Assembly (NCBI GenBank): GCA_041617635.1
Contig: JBFJOO010000123.1
Coordinates: 1-11,957, forward strand
Length of the DNA: 11,957 nucleotides
DNA from: JAABRB01 sp041617635
Lineage (GTDB): Bacteria > Pseudomonadota > Gammaproteobacteria > Burkholderiales > SG8-39
Direction: 5' to 3'
The translations under genes and the position numbers were made by a program. Shown here one piece after another: positions 6,861 to 11,957 of the stretch (the stretch's first letter is position 1; every line of letters starts with the position of its first letter). The notes under the pieces are model-generated. The model was not told where the DNA came from, ran no database searches, and saw only the letters and a program-made list of their open reading frames with translations.

Positions 6861-8055
6861 CAAGCGCCGGGCCGACTTCGCGGACGTCGATTACGAGGAG
6901 GCGCTAAGCCGCGCGCGCGCGCTCGTGCCCGTGCTGCGCGAGCGCGCCGCCCAGGCCGAGACGGCCCGCACGATGCTGCCGGAAACCGAGGCTGATCTCC
7001 ATCGGACCGGCCTCTTCCGGATCCTGCAGCCGAAGCGCTACGGCGGCATGGAGCTCGACTACGTCGCGCTCTTCGACATTCCCGCCGAGATTGGGCGCGG
7101 GTGCGCGTCCACGGCCTGGAACGTCGGCAACTTCGCCATCCATCATCACCTGCTCGCGCTGTACGACGCGCGCGCGCAGGACGAGGTGTGGGGCGAGAAC
7201 CCCGATGCGGGGATTGCGTCCGGCATCGCGTACCCGCAGGGTCGGGCGCGCAAAGTGGACGGCGGGTACGAGATCAGCGGCCACTGGAACTTCTCGAGCG
7301 GCGTGGTCGGCGCAGACTGGAACATGCTCGCGGTCATGGTGCGCGACGGCGACCGCGTCGTCGACCACCGGATGTGCCTCGTGCCGCGCGCCGACTACGA
7401 GATCATCGACGACTGGCACGTGCTGGGGATGCGGGGGACCGGGTCGCGATCGGTGCGCGCGCAGGAGCTGTTCGTTCCCGAGCATCGGGCGCTCGGCATG
7501 TACGCGTGCCGGGGCGGCGCGGAGTTCCCCGGCGCAAAGGTGAATCCGAATCCGATGTTTCGCGTGCCCATCTCGACGCTGGGCTCGCATTGCCTCGCCC
7601 CGGCGGCGCTCGGCAACGCGCAGGCGGCGCTCGAGCTCACTTGCGAGGCCATCAAGGCGCGCAGCACGAGCTACACGGGCATGCGGATGCGCGATTTCCA
7701 GACGGTGCAGCTGCGCGTCGGCGCGGCCGGAGCGCGCATCGACGCGGCGCGACTCATCCTGCGTCAGGACTGCATCGACGCGCAGCGCATGGCGGAGGCG
7801 GATCGCATCGGAACGGTCGAGGAAAAGCTGCGCATCAAGCGCAACGTGGCGTACGCCGTGCAGCTCTGCACGGAGGCGGTCGACATGCTGCATGCGATGG
7901 CCGGCGCGAACGGCATCTACGACAACTACCCGATCCAGCGCATGTTCCGGGATGCGCACTCGCTCGGCGCGCACATCGGCTTCGCGTTCGATGCGCATGG
8001 ATCGGCGTGGGGTCTGGTCGCGATGGGTGGGGAATTCTCGAGCCCCACGCTCTGA
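6847..8055 (+). CDS. Acyl-CoA dehydrogenase-fold flavin-dependent monooxygenase (group D, HsaA/HpaB-C2-like)
   Basis: The 402-residue protein has the three-domain acyl-CoA dehydrogenase fold: an N-terminal helical domain (about 15-120, with LFRILQPKRYGGMELDY and GCASTAWNVG), a beta domain (about 121-235, with GYEISGHWNFSSGVVGADW and LGMRGTGSRSV), and a C-terminal four-helix domain (about 245-395) ending in QRMFRDAHSLGAHIGFAFD and SAWGL. This C-terminal pattern and the lack of the acyl-CoA dehydrogenase catalytic Glu context fit the two-component monooxygenases that use reduced flavin to hydroxylate phenols or steroid rings (HsaA, HpaB-type, DszC relatives). Such enzymes need a separate flavin reductase, and none is present in the window. 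ATG at 6847 lies within the VOC gene and has no strong ribosome binding site of its own, consistent with coupled translation. Family placement is confident; the substrate and the split between hydroxylase and dehydrogenase are inference. Confidence 0.88.
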   Translation: MNAPDKRRADFADVDYEEALSRARALVPVLRERAAQAETARTMLPETEADLHRTGLFRILQPKRYGGMELDYVALFDIPAEIGRGCASTAWNVGNFAIHHHLLALYDARAQDEVWGENPDAGIASGIAYPQGRARKVDGGYEISGHWNFSSGVVGADWNMLAVMVRDGDRVVDHRMCLVPRADYEIIDDWHVLGMRGTGSRSVRAQELFVPEHRALGMYACRGGAEFPGAKVNPNPMFRVPISTLGSHCLAPAALGNAQAALELTCEAIKARSTSYTGMRMRDFQTVQLRVGAAGARIDAARLILRQDCIDAQRMAEADRIGTVEEKLRIKRNVAYAVQLCTEAVDMLHAMAGANGIYDNYPIQRMFRDAHSLGAHIGFAFDAHGSAWGLVAMGGEFSSPTL

Positions 8056-8086
8056 GCGTCCGACCATATCGCGAGGGGGGAGCGTC

Positions 8087-9085
8087 ATGGCGAAGTGGCT
8101 CGCGTTTGTACTGGCTCTTGCCGTGGTCGCAGGAGGCGCTTACTACTATTGGCAGGTTCGGCCGCAGCTGGCCGAGCTGGAAGCTTTGCAGCCACAGGCG
8201 GCGCACAACGACCTCGAACTCGCGTTGCTGAAGCCGCGTTTCCAGGCGCTGGAATCGGTCCGCGAAGAGCTGGAGCAGGCGAACGCCAAGCTGACGGCGC
8301 AGCTCGCCGCGACGCAAGGGCCGGCAACGGCACTGCAAGCGCGGCTCGTCGAGCTCGAGGCTGCGCGCGACGCGATGCGGCGCGCCAGCGAGGATCTCGA
8401 GCGGCGCCTGGCCGATCAGGAGCGCCAGAATGCGGCGCTTCAGCGCTCGGCAGACGATGCCAAGTCGCAGCTTGCCGAGAAGGATCGGCAGCTGTCGATG
8501 CTGCAGGCGCGCGCGCGCGAGCTCGAGGCCATGCGCGACGAGCTCGAACGCGCAAGCACTGAGCTGAAGCACCAGATCGCCGCGCGGGAGAAACAGCTCG
8601 ACCAGCTGCGCTCCACTCAGCAGGAGCTGGTCGACGGGTTCAAGAAGGAGATCGCCGCGCGGCAGATCCAGGTCGAGCGCGTGCGCGATCAGCTCCGCGT
8701 CGAGCTCGTCGACGAGGTGCTGTTCGATTCCGGCGAAGTGGCGATCAAGCCCGCCGGCCTCGACGTGCTGCAACGCGTCGGGCAAATCTTGAAGAAGGCG
8801 GAGAACCGGAACATCGACGTAGAGGGACATACCGACAACGTTCCAATCGGCGTGGAGCTCGCGAAGCGCTTCCCGTCCAACTGGGAACTCTCTGCCGCCC
8901 GCGCGACGAACGTGGCGCGCTTTCTTCAGGACACCGTGAAGATCGACCCGAAACTGCTGTCCGCGACGGGCTACTCGGAGTATCAGCCGCGCGCGCCCAA
9001 CACCACTGCCGAGGGGCGCCGGTTGAACCGGAGGATCGAGATCCTGCTGGGGCCGGTGCTCGAGCCCGCCGCGCGCGCCCGCTGA
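8087..9085 (+). CDS. Membrane-anchored coiled-coil protein with C-terminal OmpA peptidoglycan-binding domain
   Basis: The protein has 332 residues. Residues 2-22 form an uncleaved-looking membrane anchor (KWLAFVLALAVVAGGAYYYW) with no lipobox. About 27-205 is a long Glu/Arg/Leu/Gln-rich coiled coil. An OmpA-like domain follows at 207-322 (VLFDSGEVAIKPAG, GHTDNVPIG at 247-255, NWELSAARATNVARFL at 265-280, GRRLNRRIEILL). D250 and R272 match the two residues that hold diaminopimelate in OmpA domains. The layout predicts an inner-membrane anchor, a rod across the periplasm and attachment to peptidoglycan, like MotB/TolR-type or YiaD-like tethers rather than a porin. The ATG at 8087 has a purine-rich GAGGGGGGAG ribosome binding site (8073-8082); the upstream open frame lies inside the monooxygenase gene. 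The 31-nt gap after that gene has no terminator, so read-through is possible, although the functions look unrelated. Confidence 0.9.
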   Translation: MAKWLAFVLALAVVAGGAYYYWQVRPQLAELEALQPQAAHNDLELALLKPRFQALESVREELEQANAKLTAQLAATQGPATALQARLVELEAARDAMRRASEDLERRLADQERQNAALQRSADDAKSQLAEKDRQLSMLQARARELEAMRDELERASTELKHQIAAREKQLDQLRSTQQELVDGFKKEIAARQIQVERVRDQLRVELVDEVLFDSGEVAIKPAGLDVLQRVGQILKKAENRNIDVEGHTDNVPIGVELAKRFPSNWELSAARATNVARFLQDTVKIDPKLLSATGYSEYQPRAPNTTAEGRRLNRRIEILLGPVLEPAARAR

Positions 9086-9110
9086 TCGACGTCACGACGC
9101 CTCTCTGCGG

Positions 9111-9137
9111 CCGAATCGCGCGTCTGGCGCGATTCGG
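9111..9137 (+). terminator. Perfect 11-bp hairpin after the OmpA-domain gene
   Basis: CCGAATCGCGC (9111-9121) pairs exactly with GCGCGATTCGG (9127-9137) around the five-base loop GTCTG, beginning 26 nt after the stop codon. The stem is strong and well placed for transcription termination or 3'-end protection. No T-run follows, so it is not a textbook intrinsic terminator. Its symmetry means it could act on either strand. Confidence 0.6.
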
Positions 9138-9167
9138 GCTGGGCGGTGCGTGTCTGGCCAGCCCGAC

Positions 9168-9208
9168 ATTGCAATCTCTCGTTGCAATTCGAAACAGATG
9201 GTTACAAC
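9168..9208. promoter_or_regulatory. Repeated TTGCAA motifs upstream of the secreted-protein gene
   Basis: TTGCAAT occurs at 9169-9175 (inside the palindrome ATTGCAAT) and again at 9182-9188. A variant, TTACAAC, at 9202-9208 forms an imperfect inverted repeat with GTTGCAA at 9181-9187. A short palindrome GTCTAGAC (9216-9223 region) follows. This AT-richer block stands out from its surroundings and sits 40-80 nt before the ATG at 9247, where a promoter and regulator site are expected. I cannot assign -35 and -10 hexamers with confidence. Confidence 0.4.
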
Positions 9209-9246
9209 TTTGCGGTCTAGACTGTCTCCGAGACGAGGAGACGGTG

Positions 9247-9654
9247 ATGCAATCGAACCGGGTCGGACTGATTGTGGCGGGCGCGCTGATCGCCGCGGTC
9301 GCGAGCTCTGCCGCGCTTGCAGGCGGCGGGTACGGGCATCGTAAGCACGGCTGGCACGGCGGGCACCACAGCTACGGTTACTCAGGCATACGGTTCGGTC
9401 TCTCCATCGGGGGACCGCTATGGTGGGGCGCGCCGGTCTACTATCCGCGCACCTATTATTACTACTCGCCACCGGTGATCGCGGTGCCGGCGTCGCCACC
9501 CGTGTACATCGAACGCGGCGACGCGCAGCCGGCCCCGGAACCGGGGTCCGCGAACTGGTGGTACTACTGCCAGAATCCCGCGGGCTATTACCCGTACGTC
9601 AGGCAATGCCCCGGCGGGTGGCAACGCGTGCCATCCCAGCCGCCGCCCGGATGA
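9247..9654 (+). CDS. Small secreted His/Gly/Tyr-rich protein with WWYYC...YYPYV..CPGGW motif
   Basis: The 135-residue precursor has a clear Sec signal peptide (positive N-region, hydrophobic core 6-20, AALA cleavage near residue 25). The mature N-terminus is rich in His and Gly (GHRKHGWHGGHHSYGY, 30-45), followed by a Tyr/Pro-rich middle with YYPRTYYYY (66-73) and a C-terminal block NWWYYCQN...GYYPYVRQCPGGWQRV (103-128) with a Cys pair, C108 and C121. I recall this Tyr/Trp-Cys-Pro-Gly-Gly-Trp ending as a recurring feature of small hypothetical proteobacterial envelope proteins, with no known function. The His cluster could bind metal (inference). ATG at 9247 has GAGGAG at 9235-9240 as ribosome binding site. 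The stop overlaps the start of the next gene (ATGA), so the pair is made together. Confidence 0.85.
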   Translation: MQSNRVGLIVAGALIAAVASSAALAGGGYGHRKHGWHGGHHSYGYSGIRFGLSIGGPLWWGAPVYYPRTYYYYSPPVIAVPASPPVYIERGDAQPAPEPGSANWWYYCQNPAGYYPYVRQCPGGWQRVPSQPPPG

Positions 9655-10196
9655 GCGCCACCTTGAAGCGCGTCGCGGCGCTCTCTGGGCTCGTTGCGCT
9701 GCTCGGTCTCGGGGCATGCGCGACCGCGCCAACCGGCCCGAGTGTGATGGTGTTGCCGGGCTCGGCCAAAACCTTCGAGGCGTTCCGGTCCGATGAGGGG
9801 GTGTGCAGACAGTATGCGTTCGAGCAGGTGGGCGGCGTCACCGCGAAGCAGGCGGCGACCGAGAGCGCGGTGACGAGCGCCGCAGTGGGAACCGGCATCG
9901 GTGCGGCAGCCGGAGCGCTCATCGGCGGCGGCCGCGGCGCGGCAGTCGGCGCGGGTGGCGGGTTGCTGGTCGGAAGCGCGGCCGGCGCGGGCTACGCCGG
10001 TGCATCGGGCGCGACCAGCCAGCAGCGCTACGATCACGCCTACCAGCAATGCATGTATCTCAAGGGAAACAGGATCCCGGTCGCGGGCCACGTTGCGTCA
10101 CCACGCTCGCGCGCGTACTCCTACAGCTATCCGCCCCCGCCGTCCGCACCGCCGCCAGGCGGCGGCGCGTACTATCCGCCGCCGCCGCCGCGTTGA
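9651..10196 (+). CDS. Glycine-zipper outer-membrane lipoprotein
   Basis: The 181-residue precursor has a lipoprotein signal with lipobox LGAC (Cys23). After a small folded segment (about 41-65, with C52) comes a glycine-zipper region at about 78-120 (GTGIGAAAGALIGGG, then GAAVGAGGGLLVGSAAGAG), then a helix YDHAYQQCMYLKGNRIP (127-143, C134) and a low-complexity Ser/Tyr/Pro tail ending in five prolines from CCG repeats. Glycine zippers let helices pack in membranes and occur in Rickettsia 17-kDa antigen/YMGG-type envelope proteins. C52 and C134 may form a disulfide. The ATG at 9651 overlaps the TGA of the upstream secreted-protein gene (ATGA), so translation is coupled and the two probably share an envelope role. 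A much longer upstream extension of this frame lies inside the previous gene and is not used. Confidence 0.87.
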   Translation: MSATLKRVAALSGLVALLGLGACATAPTGPSVMVLPGSAKTFEAFRSDEGVCRQYAFEQVGGVTAKQAATESAVTSAAVGTGIGAAAGALIGGGRGAAVGAGGGLLVGSAAGAGYAGASGATSQQRYDHAYQQCMYLKGNRIPVAGHVASPRSRAYSYSYPPPPSAPPPGGGAYYPPPPPR

Positions 10197-10209
10197 GATT
10201 GCATCGCGC

Positions 10210-10236
10210 TCCGCCCGCGCGCGGGGTCTAGGCGGA
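10210..10236. terminator. Possible bidirectional terminator between convergent genes
   Basis: The 40-bp gap between two convergent stop codons contains TCCGCC (10210-10215) pairing with GGCGGA (10231-10236), and inside it the overlapping 12-bp palindrome CCCGCGCGCGGG (10214-10225). Such a GC-rich hairpin could end transcription from both sides. No T-run is present, so the call rests on position and symmetry. Confidence 0.35.
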
Positions 10237-10653
10237 TCAGGATCCGCGCACCACGACGATCTTGTTCTGGACGGACTTCACGCCCGGCACTCCGGAGGCC
10301 ACTTTCCCGGCCTTCTCCAGGCTGTCGCGCGAGTCGGCAGTGCCGAAAAGCGTCACCACGCCTTCTTTCGCGACGATGTCGACCGCCAGCGCCTCGAGCC
10401 CCGGCGTCGTGCGAAGCGCGGACTTCACCTTGCCTGCGAGCTGAACCCCCGGATCGCTCTCGGGCATCGGCGCCGGCGCGATCGTCTCGGTTCGGATCTC
10501 CCCGACCTTCGAATCGGGCGGGGCGACCGGCTGTACGACTGCGGGCTGGACCGCTTGCGGGGGTTCTTCTTTTCCGCACGCCGCCACGCCCAGCGCGAGC
10601 GTGCCTGCGAGCATCATATTGATCGCGCCGAGCGCCGAGCGTTCGTAAGTCAT
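10237..10653 (-). CDS. BON-domain lipoprotein
   Basis: From the ATG at 10653 the precursor has 138 residues: a lipoprotein signal with lipobox VAAC (Cys26), a Pro/Val/Gln-rich linker (about 28-68) and one BON domain at about 70-136 (VQLAGKVKSALRTTPGLEALAVDIVAKEG, then VVTLFGTADSRDSLEKAGKVASGVPGVKSVQNKIVV, each part of one alpha-beta fold). BON domains bind membranes or envelope partners; OsmY- and DolP-type members act in stress and outer-membrane upkeep. Two ATGs are possible. The one at 10659 is only one base from the purine run AAGGGGA, whereas ATG at 10653 lies seven bases from it, so the latter is preferred. The gene lies about 40 nt after the SnoaL-like gene on the same strand and may be cotranscribed. 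Most BON lipoproteins of the DolP type have two BON domains; this has one. Confidence 0.88.
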   Translation of the reverse strand: MTYERSALGAINMMLAGTLALGVAACGKEEPPQAVQPAVVQPVAPPDSKVGEIRTETIAPAPMPESDPGVQLAGKVKSALRTTPGLEALAVDIVAKEGVVTLFGTADSRDSLEKAGKVASGVPGVKSVQNKIVVVRGS

Positions 10654-10692
10654 TTCCATTCCCCTTGTGTCCGTTTCGTTGTGGATGCGCGT

Positions 10693-11358
10693 TCAGAGCG
10701 GCTCGCCGGGGTGCGGCGATCCTTCGAGCCATGCCTTGCCCTCGGCGTAGAGCTTGGTCACCGCGGGGCCGCGCAGCCCCGGCAGACCGTCCTTGACCTT
10801 GAACCCGATGTTCGACTGGAGATACGCCAGGTGGCGATATCCCTCGGGAAATTCCGCGAGCAGCGCGGCGTCCAGCCTGAGCGTTGCCGCTGGATCGACC
10901 GGATCTAGGCGGTCCTTCTCGTAGATCGGCTGCCGGCGCACGATGCCCCAGCGGCCCGACCGCTTCCTGAAGAAATCGTAGAAGCGCCCCGTGCAGACGA
11001 CATCCACGAGGACGCCGTCGACGGGTGCGCGCTGGTTGATCGTCATCTTGGTCTGCGAGATCGCGCGATCGCCTGCGATGTCGCACGTCCATCCGCCCAG
11101 GAAGTGCAAGATGCTCACGCCCTTCTCGAAGCCCTCGCGGCTGATCGCGATGAAGTCCGTGGCCGGACCCTGGAACCACGTTGCGGTCATCCATCCGTCC
11201 GCATCCCAGACGGTGCGGAAGCGCTCCCAATCGCCGGCATCGCGCCAGAGCGCCCAGTTCTCGACGGTTTCGCGGATCGCGAGCTGGTCGGCAGTCAGAT
11301 CTGTTGCCATAGGCGCCGTCATCTCCATATTGCGTGCCAATGCTGCCGCGATGTGCAC
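10693..11358 (-). CDS. SnoaL-like / NTF2-fold protein
   Basis: The protein has up to 221 residues. The NTF2/SnoaL-like cone-shaped fold covers about 22-148: LTADQLAIRETVENWALWRDAGDWERFRTVWDADG is the typical first helix pair and strand, followed by FIAISREGFEKG, TKMTINQRAP, CTGRFYDFFRKRSGRWGI and a closing strand. About 70 extra C-terminal residues (150-221) contain helical, Asp/Leu-rich and Tyr-rich stretches. Members serve as small isomerases, cyclases, dehydratases or ring-hydroxylating dioxygenase small subunits. No catalytic set is obvious here, so the activity is not assigned. The GTG at 11358 has GGAG eight bases upstream; ATG at 11328, 11322 or 11310 also keep the domain intact and the last would fit the family's usual start. 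It diverges from the plus-strand coiled-coil gene. Confidence 0.82.
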   Translation of the reverse strand: MHIAAALARNMEMTAPMATDLTADQLAIRETVENWALWRDAGDWERFRTVWDADGWMTATWFQGPATDFIAISREGFEKGVSILHFLGGWTCDIAGDRAISQTKMTINQRAPVDGVLVDVVCTGRFYDFFRKRSGRWGIVRRQPIYEKDRLDPVDPAATLRLDAALLAEFPEGYRHLAYLQSNIGFKVKDGLPGLRGPAVTKLYAEGKAWLEGSPHPGEPL

Positions 11359-11485
11359 CGTGCAGTCTCCGGCGGCACCTCGATTCTAATCCGGCACCCA
11401 TGATGTGGCGTGGCGCTAGGCTAGAATGGAGTGGAGTGGTCCGCTGACTCGAGCGGCAACTGCGATCAACTGGAAGGTGAAGCGA
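11359..11485. promoter_or_regulatory. Divergent promoter region with mirrored TAGAAT boxes
   Basis: TAGAAT, a 5/6 match to the -10 consensus, occurs on the minus strand at 11383-11388 and on the plus strand at 11422-11427, pointing towards the SnoaL-like gene and the coiled-coil gene respectively. Neither has a good -35 hexamer at 16-18 bases, so activator-dependent promoters are possible. The plus-strand ribosome binding site is AAGGTGA at 11474-11480. Confidence 0.4.
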
Positions 11486-11788
11486 ATGAGCACGGATCGG
11501 GACGCAAATCCGGCGGGCGTCGACCTCGACGAGGTCTCGCGCCTGATCGAGGCGTTGGAGCGGGATCTGGACAAGGCGCGCGCGGGCGCGGGCGATGTGG
11601 AGACGCTCCGCGCGGAGGTGGATCAGCTGCGCGCGGCGTTGCGATCAAACCGGCCGGCACAGGCAGAGGTGCATACTGGCCTGGAGAATGTCCGTGATCT
11701 CCTGCACCGCGCCGGCGACGAGCTGCTCGAAGACGCGGTGAAAGTCGGCGAGTACGTCACTCGCATCGGGCGCATGCTGGGTCTGTAG
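11486..11788 (+). CDS. Small coiled-coil protein of unknown function (100 residues)
   Basis: The protein has 100 residues, very acidic and Leu/Ala-rich. Residues about 13-55 (LDEVSRLIEALERDLDKARAG, then VETLRAEVDQLRAAL) have heptad spacing typical of a coiled coil. A second helix, 66-86 (GLENVRDLLHRAGDELLEDA), and an amphipathic tail VGEYVTRIGRMLGL complete it. The helical C-terminal part distantly recalls ElaB/YqjD/DUF883 proteins, but there is no membrane helix and I do not claim membership. ATG at 11486 with AAGGTGA five bases upstream is preferred over the in-frame ATG at 11426, which would put the start inside the predicted -10 box. It lies 10 nt ahead of an amidase gene, so the two may be one operon. 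No signal peptide is seen, so it is probably cytoplasmic. Confidence 0.75.
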   Translation: MSTDRDANPAGVDLDEVSRLIEALERDLDKARAGAGDVETLRAEVDQLRAALRSNRPAQAEVHTGLENVRDLLHRAGDELLEDAVKVGEYVTRIGRMLGL

Positions 11789-11798
11789 CGCCCTCTAC

Positions 11799-11957
11799 AT
11801 GGATGATGAGCTCGGCTACCTGAGCGCCACCGAGATGGTCGCGCGGTATCGCGCGCGCGATCTGTCGCCGGTGGAGATGACCGACGCCGTGCTGGCGCGG
11901 ATTGCCCGGCTGAATTCGCAGATCAATGCCTTCTGCATCGTGGATGCGGAAGGGGCC
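11799..11957 (+). CDS. Amidase-signature family enzyme, N-terminus only (cut by window end)
   Basis: The frame is open from ATG 11799 to the last base (53 codons) and I translated it by hand: MDDELGYLSATEMVARYRAR, then DLSPVEMTDAVLARIARLNS, then QINAFCIVDAEGA. The run LSATEMVARYRARDLSPVEMTDAVLARI...LNSQINAF is the standard N-terminal helical lead of amidase-signature hydrolases (GatA, aryl-acylamidases, indoleacetamide hydrolases). The Lys-cis-Ser-Ser catalytic region lies past the window, so activity and substrate cannot be judged; GatA is unlikely without gatC or gatB beside it. It follows the coiled-coil gene by 10 nt, with no obvious ribosome binding site. Confidence 0.8.
   Translation, partial: MDDELGYLSATEMVARYRARDLSPVEMTDAVLARIARLNSQINAFCIVDAEGA

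Noticed and set aside
7892..8086. N-terminal extension of the OmpA-domain protein frame
   Set aside because: It overlaps the monooxygenase coding end; the ATG at 8087 has a strong ribosome site and begins a membrane anchor.
6904..8088. Minus-strand open frame of 394 codons opposite the flavin monooxygenase
   Set aside because: Arg/His/Asp-rich shadow with no motif; the plus strand has the complete acyl-CoA dehydrogenase fold.
10149..10190. CCG/GGC-rich repeats and short hairpin as a regulatory or repeat element
   Set aside because: They encode the in-frame Pro/Gly tail of the glycine-zipper lipoprotein; five CCG codons are explained by the protein composition.
10172..11401. Minus-strand open frame of 409 codons covering the BON and SnoaL-like genes in another frame
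   Set aside because: Low-complexity Arg/Gly-rich translation overlapping two genes on the same strand that have clear domains and signals.

Overview
The window is about 12 kb of GC-rich (roughly 65-70% by eye), gene-dense bacterial chromosome with very short intergenic gaps. The gene families (RND membrane-fusion lipoprotein, MoxR/DUF58/BatA cluster, OmpA-family protein, BON lipoprotein, glycine-zipper lipoprotein) point to a Gram-negative proteobacterium. A soil- or water-dwelling betaproteobacterium with broad catabolic ability is my best guess, but no marker gene fixes the taxonomy. I see no tRNA, rRNA, CRISPR array, transposase or attachment site, so this looks like resident chromosome rather than a mobile island.

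Region 1 (1-5144, minus strand) reads as one transcription unit in the order PDZ-less HtrA-type membrane protease, MoxR AAA+ ATPase, DUF58 protein, BatA-type von Willebrand A protein, RND periplasmic adaptor (cut off by the window start). MoxR/DUF58 and DUF58/BatA overlap, which implies translational coupling. MoxR-DUF58-VWA sets are chaperone-like or envelope-stress (Bat, aerotolerance) systems. Here the set is minimal, is led by a protease, and is followed by an efflux adaptor preceded by a perfect 10-bp hairpin, with no visible ribosome binding site.

Region 2 (5378-8055, plus strand) holds three enzymes: a LinB-like haloalkane dehalogenase homologue, a single-domain VOC (glyoxalase/dioxygenase-fold) protein, and an acyl-CoA-dehydrogenase-fold (group D) flavin monooxygenase whose start overlaps the VOC stop. 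They look like a small catabolic cassette. The dehalogenase keeps the nucleophile, halide-binding Asn/Trp and catalytic His in gap-free register with LinB, but has Gln in place of the catalytic Glu.

Region 3 (8087-10196, plus strand) encodes envelope proteins: a membrane-anchored coiled-coil OmpA-domain protein closed by an 11-bp hairpin, then a translationally coupled pair consisting of a secreted His/Gly/Tyr-rich protein and a glycine-zipper lipoprotein.

Region 4 (10237-11957) has a minus-strand pair (SnoaL-like protein, BON-domain lipoprotein) diverging from a plus-strand pair (a 100-residue coiled-coil protein and the N-terminus of an amidase-signature enzyme cut by the window end).
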